DNA of 8,477 bases from Spirochaetota bacterium (lineage in GTDB: Bacteria; Spirochaetota; JAGLSM01), in contig JAGLSM010000063.1 of NCBI GenBank assembly GCA_023135745.1, positions 1 to 8,477 on the forward strand. Direction: 5' to 3'. Below, in pieces: positions 1-5,583 of this stretch. The stretch's first letter is position 1, and the number at the start of each line of letters is the position of its first letter. The notes under the pieces were generated by a model that worked only from the letters and a program-made list of their open reading frames with translations, did no database searches and was not told where the DNA came from. Position numbers and translations under genes: made by a program.

Positions 1-591
1 CATTTCTTTGGGACAGTAGTGATATGTTTTACGATTATAAAGACCGTCTGTATTGATATGTCTTATAGTTATGTAAATATTTGTTTCATTGACTGAAGGT
101 TCCCAATTGGAGTAATACCATGTACCGGCAAAATCTGCAAATGCAGTAATGGACGCGGTATTTGTATAAAAATTCGTAGTATTATTGTTAATAATAGTGA
201 GTAATGCTCCGATTCCCATGCCGCTTATGGTATAAGAATTGTTGGATATGGATATGTTATTTGTCCAATTTTTTTCTAAATAATTATAACCATGGGTTTC
301 AAAAGCAGTGAACGCTCCATCCAGAGCTATATACGTTCCTTTGCTTCCAACTGAGAGTTCTGTGTTGGTATAATAACTTTCAGGGATATGATAATGGAAT
401 TCATATGTATTGGATGTGCAAATGAATTCAACATAGTTGTCTCCTGCCCCCATATTCATAAATCCTTCCCATCTGCCAATCAGCCGTAGATCATTCGGCA
501 CAGTTGTGCTTCCGCCGGTTATATCGTCTTCACCGCAAGCGATTAAAGTGAATACAGCTAAAATCATGGTTAAAATAAATAATTTTTTCAT
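1..591 (-). CDS. Lipoprotein of unknown function, 3' end beyond the window
   Basis: An open frame runs from the ATG at 591-589 to the left edge with no stop, giving 197 visible residues; the C-terminus is missing. The N-terminus is a lipoprotein signal peptide: MKK, a hydrophobic stretch, then the lipobox L16-I17-A18-C19 followed by GED. The mature part is polar and rich in Asn, Thr and Tyr, as in exported beta-sheet proteins. Two similar segments are visible, LIGRWEGF just after the signal peptide and FAGTWYYSNWEP near the visible end. G-x-W motifs of this kind open calycin/lipocalin-like lipoproteins, but that family assignment is only suggestive. The start is supported by a GGTGG ribosome-binding site at 598-602, six bases upstream, and by a strong promoter at 656-684. 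The gene is divergent from the lipoprotein gene at 776. A lipid-anchored envelope protein is well supported; no specific function can be assigned. Confidence 0.85.
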   Translation of the reverse strand, partial: MKKLFILTMILAVFTLIACGEDDITGGSTTVPNDLRLIGRWEGFMNMGAGDNYVEFICTSNTYEFHYHIPESYYTNTELSVGSKGTYIALDGAFTAFETHGYNYLEKNWTNNISISNNSYTISGMGIGALLTIINNNTTNFYTNTASITAFADFAGTWYYSNWEPSVNETNIYITIRHINTDGLYNRKTYHYCPKEM

Positions 592-597
592 ATTACA

Positions 598-602
598 CCA
601 CC
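598..602 (-). promoter_or_regulatory. Ribosome-binding site of the left-edge lipoprotein
   Basis: On the minus strand this reads GGTGG (extended GGTGGTG to 596), six bases before the ATG at 591-589. It fixes the start of a gene that has no stop in the window. Confidence 0.6.
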
Positions 603-655
603 ATTTATTCCGAATTTAATATTCATAGAAATTTCTTACAACTAATTACACCTTA

Positions 656-684
656 ATTATATTACATGACTATTATTCTGTAAA
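656..684 (-). promoter_or_regulatory. Sigma70-type promoter for the left-edge lipoprotein
   Basis: The minus strand shows a -35 box TTTACA (679-684, 5 of 6 matches to TTGACA), a 17-bp spacer and a -10 box TATAAT (656-661, perfect consensus). Transcription would start near 649, giving a leader of about 58 nt before the ATG at 591. Position and spacing are ideal for the minus-strand lipoprotein gene. The region is AT-rich, so chance matches are possible, but a near-consensus pair at exact spacing upstream of a well-supported start is convincing. Confidence 0.7.
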
Positions 685-718
685 GACGTTAATTATCCAC
701 GCGACTTAGTATATTATA

Positions 719-747
719 TTGATATTTTAAAAAATATGATATATACT
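719..747 (+). promoter_or_regulatory. Sigma70-type promoter for the 776-2314 lipoprotein
   Basis: The plus strand shows a -35 box TTGATA (719-724, 5 of 6), a 17-bp spacer and a -10 box TATACT (742-747, 5 of 6). Transcription would begin near 754, just upstream of the GAGGG ribosome-binding site and the ATG at 776. The spacer holds a perfect 7-bp inverted repeat, ATATTTT (722-728) and AAAATAT (731-737) separated by AA. It could be an operator or simply a product of high AT content. Confidence 0.7.
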
Positions 748-762
748 AAGTGAAGGAAAACA

Positions 763-767
763 GAGGG
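763..767 (+). promoter_or_regulatory. Ribosome-binding site of the 512-residue lipoprotein
   Basis: GAGGG lies eight bases before the ATG at 776 and supports that start, which is also the one giving a complete lipoprotein signal peptide. Confidence 0.65.
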
Positions 768-775
768 AAACAAGT

Positions 776-2314
776 ATGATCAAATATCTTTCTTTAATTC
801 TTTTAATTCTTTTATCAACAGCCTGTCAGCAGGATTTCACAAACAATGATGACTACCCTATCCTCCCTCTCTCCGAGCAAATTGATTTTAATTCTGTCAG
901 CATTATGGGAGACCTGACCCCTTTTTCACTTAATGCTAATGACTATATGGATCAATCTTCAACAAACCAGAATCTCTATACCAAGACCTTTTTGCTGAAT
1001 ACAGGCATTTATTACACAATGTATTTTACTTTTAATAATGACTACAGGAACATGCTGCTCTGGTCAGGAAAAGACAGGGGTCTTGAAATCTACAATCCAA
1101 CCGGATATTTTCAGACCATACCTAAAACCCGTCCAAGGAAAATTACTTTTAAAGTAACAAATGATAATAACTACACAATATATGTTGACCTGGATAAAAT
1201 GCAATACGGGATCAGCTCTCTAGCCCCTGTTACAAGTGAAAACTTAACAGAAAGTGTACAATTTTTATCATCAAGATACAACTCTGCCTCATTGGAAGGA
1301 TGGAATGCGTATAATTCACAAAACAGCATGAGCAAACTCAGCAGTGATTATTATGCAAAAGTTTTTACAAATCTTGTGCCGGGACAATCTCTTAACTTCA
1401 AATTTTCGCTTAACACAAACCAATATGATTCTTTCACAAAAGATCCTGAAAACCCTTATACGGTAAGTAATCAGCTGGTTGACTCGCAAATTAACAATGA
1501 TCATATATGGCAAAAAACATATTTGACTAAATATATCACAAGTGAATTCGCAACGCTTTACTTCAGTCCTGTTACAAGACGCTACTCAATAGAAATAAAC
1601 AATACCCCGATGCACGGTGACGGATATCTTGATACTTCATTTTATGGTTCGACAGTTCTTTCAAATACAAATGCTAATCCCATAATAAAAAATGTATATA
1701 TCAAGGATAATGGTTCGGCTTTTTACGTGGCAGTAGACGCGTCTTTCAAGAGAGGTGTAGGCCTCCCATATTCAGGCGGGCTGCAGGTTGTATTATTTAT
1801 TGACAATAATATTGATAACACCGGGGTAACCGGTAATTTCTCTCTATACCCGGGAATGCCAAGTATTAATATAGATGGTACAAGTTCCGTCGAATATATT
1901 GTAGTTCTTGAAGCAAACAAAGTAGAAAAATCATTGAGCGACGGCACTCACGCAATTGAACGCGGAGCAAGGCTCATTGGTCCTATCAATAATTCAATGA
2001 CTCATGAGGAAATAGCAAATACTGAAAAGATACTTCCTACTCTTTCTCCCGGCGCTAATTACGGATATTTCCTGTACTCTGACATATATGAAATAGTTAT
2101 ACCAAAAAAATATTCACCGGATGAAAACACATCATATGATGTATTAAATATCCCAAGCGGCAATATGTTTGTCTGTGCTATAGCATGGAATGTGGGAACT
2201 GCGTGGGGAAACCCCACCAATACAGGGATAAATATGCCGATAGCGGACTCAATACCTTATACCGGATCTACGACTAATCTTCAAGCGTTGGTTGACTGGA
2301 AGCCCCCTAATTAA
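776..2314 (+). CDS. Multi-module lipoprotein, possibly glycan-binding
   Basis: This 512-residue protein is exported: a short hydrophobic signal peptide ends in S14-T15-A16-C17, a relaxed lipobox, followed by a polar Asn/Asp-rich linker. Three parts can be made out by eye. Residues about 40-148 and 160-275 look alike: each has an opening strand, a variable stretch, a line of the type 'ytktf.L.tG..y...F..' and a closing strand with alternating Tyr, Ile and Val. This layout resembles the Ig-like modules of SusE/SusF-type starch-binding lipoproteins. Residues about 280-512 begin HGDGYLDTSFYG and continue with NVYIKDNGSAFYVAVD and LQVVLFIDN, a pattern reminiscent of CBM9, DOMON or glucodextranase C-terminal modules. 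No catalytic motif is recognisable. The gene has its own promoter and is monocistronic, because the next gene is convergent. Lipoprotein status is well supported; glycan binding is a weak fold-pattern inference. Confidence 0.85.
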   Translation: MIKYLSLILLILLSTACQQDFTNNDDYPILPLSEQIDFNSVSIMGDLTPFSLNANDYMDQSSTNQNLYTKTFLLNTGIYYTMYFTFNNDYRNMLLWSGKDRGLEIYNPTGYFQTIPKTRPRKITFKVTNDNNYTIYVDLDKMQYGISSLAPVTSENLTESVQFLSSRYNSASLEGWNAYNSQNSMSKLSSDYYAKVFTNLVPGQSLNFKFSLNTNQYDSFTKDPENPYTVSNQLVDSQINNDHIWQKTYLTKYITSEFATLYFSPVTRRYSIEINNTPMHGDGYLDTSFYGSTVLSNTNANPIIKNVYIKDNGSAFYVAVDASFKRGVGLPYSGGLQVVLFIDNNIDNTGVTGNFSLYPGMPSINIDGTSSVEYIVVLEANKVEKSLSDGTHAIERGARLIGPINNSMTHEEIANTEKILPTLSPGANYGYFLYSDIYEIVIPKKYSPDENTSYDVLNIPSGNMFVCAIAWNVGTAWGNPTNTGINMPIADSIPYTGSTTNLQALVDWKPPN

Positions 2315-2346
2315 TTGAGAATCAAATTATCCATAACCATTAAACA

Positions 2347-2389
2347 CATCATTTCAAAGCATCAATAAACACCTGTTTTGAAGTTGATG
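2347..2389 (+). other. Imperfect hairpin downstream of the plus-strand lipoprotein
   Basis: CATCA plus TTTCAAA (2347-2358) can pair with TTTGAAG plus TGATG (2377-2389), with one bulged T at 2384, one G-T pair and an 18-base loop. It begins 33 bases after the stop at 2314. No T-run follows on the plus strand, so it is not a classical terminator. It could protect the 3' end of the transcript or be chance. Confidence 0.25.
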
Positions 2390-2404
2390 GTACGCATTAC
2401 CTAT

Positions 2405-2436
2405 AAAAAATGCAGGGGATTGCATTATGATCCCCT
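2405..2436 (-). terminator. Intrinsic terminator of the repeat lipoprotein gene
   Basis: A perfect 7-bp stem, AGGGGAT (2414-2420) and ATCCCCT (2430-2436), encloses a 9-base loop. On the minus strand the stem is followed after three bases by six T residues (A-run at 2405-2410 on the plus strand). It starts 13 bases after the stop codon of the minus-strand gene at 2450-2452, the expected place for a Rho-independent terminator. On the plus strand no T-run follows, so it should mainly stop minus-strand transcription. Confidence 0.8.
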
Positions 2437-2449
2437 TATCAACAATTAT

Positions 2450-3748
2450 CTAAAACCGAGGTGTCCAGGTAACACCTGAATCAATAGAGATGTAAATATT
2501 TCCAAACACTACCATAGCAGCAAGCTTGGTTCCATCAGCAGAACTTGTGATATAAATCCATTGTCTACTAGAGTCTCTTGCCGTCCAGGTAATTCCTGAA
2601 TCAGTTGAAGTATAAATCTGTCCACCCACTACCGTAGCAGCAAGCTTGGTTCCATCAGCAGAACTTGTGATAGAATTCCATTGTCTACTAGAGTCTCTTG
2701 CCGTCCAGGTAACTCCTGAATTAGTTGAAGTATAAATCTGTCCACCCACTACTGTAGCAGCAAGCTTGGTTCCGTCAGCAGAACTTGTGATAGAATTCCA
2801 TTGTCTACTAGAGTCTCTTGCCGTCCAGGTAGCCCCTGAATCAGTTGAAGTATAAATCTGTTCAAATCCCAAAGCGGCAAGCTTGGTTCCGTCAGCGGAA
2901 CTTGTGATAGAATACCATTGTCTATTAATTAACACATCCCATTTTGCGTATAGGGTCACATTGCTCAATGCCATTGAGAAGGTTTGGCTGGATATATAAG
3001 TGTCCCCTGAACCATCGGCAGCAGTATTCCATCCGGTAAATGTGTATCCTGTTTTTAGAAGACTGCCGGTATTATCCAACACCGTTACCGTTTGCCCCTG
3101 TATGTAGGCAGCGGAATCGGTAGGCACTGTACCGCCTGTTGAGCCATTACCGTCATAGGTTACCGTATAAATATTATTAGTCCACATTGCATACATTACT
3201 ACATTACTCAATCCCATTGGAAAGGTTTCACCGGCTGTATAGGACTCTCCTGAACCATCTGCAATAGTATTCCATCCGCTAAATGTGTATCCTGTTTTTA
3301 GAAGACTGCCGGTATTATCCAGCACTGTTACTGTTTGTCCTTCTATGTAGCTATTAGTATCCAGAGGTACTGTTCCGGCATCTGACCCGTTGCCTTCATA
3401 GGTTACTATATAAATATCGATAGCCCATATTGCATACAGGACTACATTGGTCGATCCTATTGAAAGTGTTTGCCCGGCTATACAGGTATCCCCTGTGCCG
3501 TCGGCAGCAGTATTCCATCCGTTAAAGTTATAACCGGTTTTTACAAGACTGCCGGTATTATTCAGTACAGTTGCCGTTTGCCCCTCAATGTAACTATTGC
3601 TATCAAGAGGCACTGTTCCGCCGTCTGCCCTGTTACCTTCATAGGTTACAGCGTAGCCGGCAGGAAGCTGATCGGGATTTGACCCGGAACAACCGGATAA
3701 TATAATGATCAGGAAAAAACTTAAACATAGAATGGCAAATTTCTTCAT
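2450..3748 (-). CDS. Repeat lipoprotein: three InlB/Flg_new repeats plus four Asp-box repeats
   Basis: This 432-residue exported lipoprotein has an N-terminal lipobox L17-S18-G19-C20. Residues 32-271 form three repeats with an 81-residue period. Each runs from VTYEGN or VTYDGN through 'GTVP', 'GQT.TVL.NTGSL.KTGY.F.GWNT.ADG' to 'LYA.W', the signature of the InlB B-repeat / Listeria-Bacteroides repeat (Flg_new), a beta-grasp surface repeat usually linked to display or adhesion. Residues 276-432 form four repeats of 38-40 residues of the type 'RQW.SITSSADGTKLAA', 'IYTSTDSG.TWTARDSS'. The S-x-D-x-G-x-T-W core is an Asp-box (BNR) motif as in sialidase-type beta-propellers, though no sialidase catalytic residues are apparent. 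Four blades are too few for an ordinary closed propeller. The start is backed by AGGAG seven bases upstream. The gene ends at the terminator at 2405-2436 and is separated from rlmH by 148 bp. A surface-exposed, perhaps adhesive, role is inference. Confidence 0.9.
   Translation of the reverse strand: MKKFAILCLSFFLIIILSGCSGSNPDQLPAGYAVTYEGNRADGGTVPLDSNSYIEGQTATVLNNTGSLVKTGYNFNGWNTAADGTGDTCIAGQTLSIGSTNVVLYAIWAIDIYIVTYEGNGSDAGTVPLDTNSYIEGQTVTVLDNTGSLLKTGYTFSGWNTIADGSGESYTAGETFPMGLSNVVMYAMWTNNIYTVTYDGNGSTGGTVPTDSAAYIQGQTVTVLDNTGSLLKTGYTFTGWNTAADGSGDTYISSQTFSMALSNVTLYAKWDVLINRQWYSITSSADGTKLAALGFEQIYTSTDSGATWTARDSSRQWNSITSSADGTKLAATVVGGQIYTSTNSGVTWTARDSSRQWNSITSSADGTKLAATVVGGQIYTSTDSGITWTARDSSRQWIYITSSADGTKLAAMVVFGNIYISIDSGVTWTPRF
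2461..2937 (-). repeat. Tandem 120-bp coding repeats (four copies)
   Basis: Four head-to-tail units occupy 2461-2580, 2581-2700, 2701-2820 and 2821-2937. The last is 117 bp, one codon shorter. The two middle units differ at only four of 120 positions by direct comparison, while the outer units are more diverged. Each encodes one Asp-box repeat of the lipoprotein. The pattern indicates recent in-frame duplication of the central units. Confidence 0.95.
2936..3655 (-). repeat. Three 243-bp coding repeats (InlB/Flg_new type)
   Basis: These encode residues 32-271 of the lipoprotein with an exact 81-residue period (Tyr32, Tyr113, Tyr194). Nucleotide similarity is visible around the 'NTGSL.KTGY' core, where AGACTGCCGGTATTAT recurs on the plus strand in two copies with a near match in the third. 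The units are more diverged than the 120-bp array, so this array is older. Confidence 0.85.
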
Positions 3749-3755
3749 ATTTGTA

Positions 3756-3760
3756 CTCCT
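3756..3760 (-). promoter_or_regulatory. Ribosome-binding site of the repeat lipoprotein
   Basis: AGGAG on the minus strand lies seven bases before the ATG at 3748-3746 and fixes that start. No convincing promoter was found in the 148 bp upstream. Confidence 0.75.
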
Positions 3761-3820
3761 GTTTTAATTGCATTTTAATCAAAGATACAAGTTAATATTA
3801 CTAATAGCAAAATAAAAAAA

Positions 3821-3860
3821 GATCGGTGTAGATCAGCCTAGATCCGTAAAATCGGTGTTC
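3821..3860. repeat. Intergenic GATC array with about 10-bp period
   Basis: On the plus strand, GATCGGTGTA, GATCAGCCTA and GATCCGTAAA start exactly 10 bp apart (3821, 3831, 3841). A fourth related unit, AATCGGTGTT, starts nine bases later at 3850. The rough consensus is RATCnGTGTA. The array lies 37 bp beyond the rlmH stop and is bordered by a seven-A run (3814-3820), which is a T-run for minus-strand transcription. One pair of GATC boxes could form only a four-base stem, so a terminator role for the rlmH operon is weak. The function is unknown. Confidence 0.6.
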
Positions 3861-3896
3861 TATAACTCAATAAAAGCATCGCGGCAGTTCCCATAA

Positions 3897-4364
3897 TCAC
3901 TTATGATATTTCTCATTATAAATTATTGTTGTCGCCCTGTAAATCTGTTCTGTTAATATCAGCCTAAACACCTGGTGCGGAAAAGTCATCTTTGAAAATG
4001 AAATTGCAGCTTTTGCATTTGTGATAAACTCGTTACTTAAACCGTATGAGCCTCCAATACAAAAAGTTATTTTACCCGGCTGAGTTTCCAAGCCGTTTTT
4101 CATCCAATCCGCAAATTTGAGACTATCGTACATTTTACCATCAGGAGAAAGAGCAATATAATCTTCATTTGGTAAAATTTTTGATTTTATACTTTGTGTT
4201 TCTCTTTTTATTACTTCAAGCGGGTTTTTAAATTTCCCTGACTGCTCGGGAACTTCAATACATGATATAGGAAATTTGCGTGATATTCTTTTTAGATAAT
4301 CATCTATCAGATAATTCAATTCTCTGGATTTTATTTTACCTACAGCTATAATCTTTATTTCCAT
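3897..4364 (-). CDS. rlmH: 23S rRNA (pseudouridine1915-N3)-methyltransferase RlmH
   Basis: RlmH is a small SPOUT-class (trefoil-knot) methyltransferase that uses SAM to methylate N3 of pseudouridine 1915 in helix 69 of 23S rRNA, acting as a dimer on assembled ribosomes. The 155-residue length is typical. Family landmarks are present: the N-terminal 'IIAVGKIK', the SAM-loop motif F-C-I-G-G-S-Y-G (101-108), 'FSKMTFPHQ' (123-131), 'LTEQIYRA' (137-144) and the C-terminal EKYHK. The start overlaps the last 10 nt of the upstream glycosyltransferase gene in a different frame, and only a weak GGAA site lies 13 bases upstream, so translation is probably coupled. It is the last gene of the minus-strand operon. 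Its link to the envelope genes is likely one of transcription rather than function. Confidence 0.97.
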   Translation of the reverse strand: MEIKIIAVGKIKSRELNYLIDDYLKRISRKFPISCIEVPEQSGKFKNPLEVIKRETQSIKSKILPNEDYIALSPDGKMYDSLKFADWMKNGLETQPGKITFCIGGSYGLSNEFITNAKAAISFSKMTFPHQVFRLILTEQIYRATTIIYNEKYHK

Positions 4365-5581
4365 TTTTTAATTCTATTTCCGGATGTCCTGAAGAATAAC
4401 AAACTGTGCTTTGTAAAATTGATTTTTTCAGTTTTATCAGAAGTAATAATCCGTTTAAGGATATTTGTAGACCCCATTTTTACAAGCTCAATTTTAATCC
4501 TTCCGGGCGTTGAGCGGAGCCGAAACGATCGCTTGAATTCATTCCTGATTTTCATAATTACAAAAGGAGATATGTTTTTAACGGGGTGTAATGCTCTTAT
4601 ATACTCATCATCTTTAACGACAATCAAATGCCCTGCTTTTGCATAATTTAACCTGTATTTTAAAAGCTCTTTTATCAGTCTTTCCTGATATTCTTTTATT
4701 ATTGAGAGTTTAATTATCCGTTTACCATAGAGAGATTTTTTTTTCATAATTGCTGTACTCATAATTTTCTTCAAATATAAAAAGCGTCGATCACGCCTGT
4801 TTTTTCTAAAAGTATAATATGGTTTTTTAAGCATTCGGAACTGGCTTAAATTTATAAGACCGTATTTTAAAAATCTTTTTGATAATCCGGCTATCTTTTT
4901 TAATATACTTTTTCTGTTTTTATTAAAATATTTCGGAGATGGAATTATACAGGCAAGAAAAACCTGCTGCTTAAATGTAAGTCCTCTTGGTTCAACATTA
5001 AAATAATACAAGGATCCTTCCCTGATCCCGTAAATACCGGGAGCCATTTCAATAATATTAAGATACCATTCCATGATATTCTGCTTATTCAGTTTTTTTT
5101 CAATTTTTGCAGCGAGGATCATTTCCTGGATTTTTCTTATAAATGATTTTTTATTATTGAGATACACATTTTTAATCAGCTGCTGGGTTATTGTGCTTGC
5201 CCCGTATTTCAATTTAAAGGCTGAAAGATTTTGAGCAATCGCGTTATATATCTGACTGTAGTCAAGCCCTTTATGATACTTGAACCTCATATCTTCAAGA
5301 ACAACTATAAGATTTATCAATGATTCAGGAACCTTTGAGATAGACACCCATGTGTTTTTTTTCTGCTCTACCGGAGATTTATAAAAAAGATATTTTCCGT
5401 TTATATCATAAAATCTTATTGAGTCTTTAAATTGCGGATGTTTTAAATCACCCAAAGAAGGAATAGTGAAAATAGTCCATAGCGCAATCAGAATAAACAA
5501 TGAAAGTACAGTAATAAAAACTATACGGGCTATACGGATTAACTTTTTTATAAACGACAGGATTTTATTTTTCAGGCTCAT
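4355..5581 (-). CDS. mtgA: Monofunctional peptidoglycan glycosyltransferase (GT51), extended C-terminus
   Basis: This 408-residue inner-membrane protein polymerises lipid II into glycan strands on the periplasmic face. One membrane helix (about 19-40) precedes a complete GT51 domain. Motif 1 is E96-D-M-R-F-K-Y-H-K-G with the catalytic Glu96. Motif 2 is G-A-S-T-I-T-Q-Q (127-134). Motif 3 is R149-K-I-Q-E153 with the second catalytic Glu. Motif 4 is K-Q-N-I-M-E-W-Y-L-N (166-175). A 'REGSLYYF' segment and 'QQVFLACIIPSPKYFN' follow, as in PBP1-type GT domains. No transpeptidase domain is present: I see no SxxK/SxN/KTG set, so the protein is not a class A PBP. Ordinary MtgA proteins are about 230-270 residues; here about 190 Lys/Arg-rich residues follow the GT domain and I do not recognise them. 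The start lies 2 nt after the upstream stop, with AAGGGTGG at 5591-5598 as ribosome-binding site. The mtgA symbol is by family type. Confidence 0.93.
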   Translation of the reverse strand: MSLKNKILSFIKKLIRIARIVFITVLSLFILIALWTIFTIPSLGDLKHPQFKDSIRFYDINGKYLFYKSPVEQKKNTWVSISKVPESLINLIVVLEDMRFKYHKGLDYSQIYNAIAQNLSAFKLKYGASTITQQLIKNVYLNNKKSFIRKIQEMILAAKIEKKLNKQNIMEWYLNIIEMAPGIYGIREGSLYYFNVEPRGLTFKQQVFLACIIPSPKYFNKNRKSILKKIAGLSKRFLKYGLINLSQFRMLKKPYYTFRKNRRDRRFLYLKKIMSTAIMKKKSLYGKRIIKLSIIKEYQERLIKELLKYRLNYAKAGHLIVVKDDEYIRALHPVKNISPFVIMKIRNEFKRSFRLRSTPGRIKIELVKMGSTNILKRIITSDKTEKINFTKHSLLFFRTSGNRIKKWK

Positions 5582-5583
5582 AA

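Noticed and set aside
437..619. Plus-strand 60-codon open frame
   Set aside because: It lies antisense over the signal-peptide region of the minus-strand lipoprotein and has no domain or ribosome-binding support; the minus strand carries promoter, ribosome-binding site and lipobox.
2450..2930. Sialidase on the basis of Asp-box repeats
   Set aside because: Asp boxes are structural and occur in many propellers; the arginine triad and other catalytic residues of sialidases are not apparent, and there are only four short repeats.
2461..2937. CRISPR array
   Set aside because: The 120-bp periodic sequence is continuous, in-frame coding repeat without unique spacers.
3811..3844. Rho-independent terminator for rlmH (GATC stems followed by seven T on the minus strand)
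   Set aside because: The only stems available are four bases long with no GC-rich extension, too weak to call; the stretch is recorded as a repeat array instead.
4355..5581. Class A penicillin-binding protein (bifunctional)
   Set aside because: The only SxxK-like strings in the C-terminal half have no accompanying SxN or KTG motifs, and the remaining length is far too short for a transpeptidase domain.
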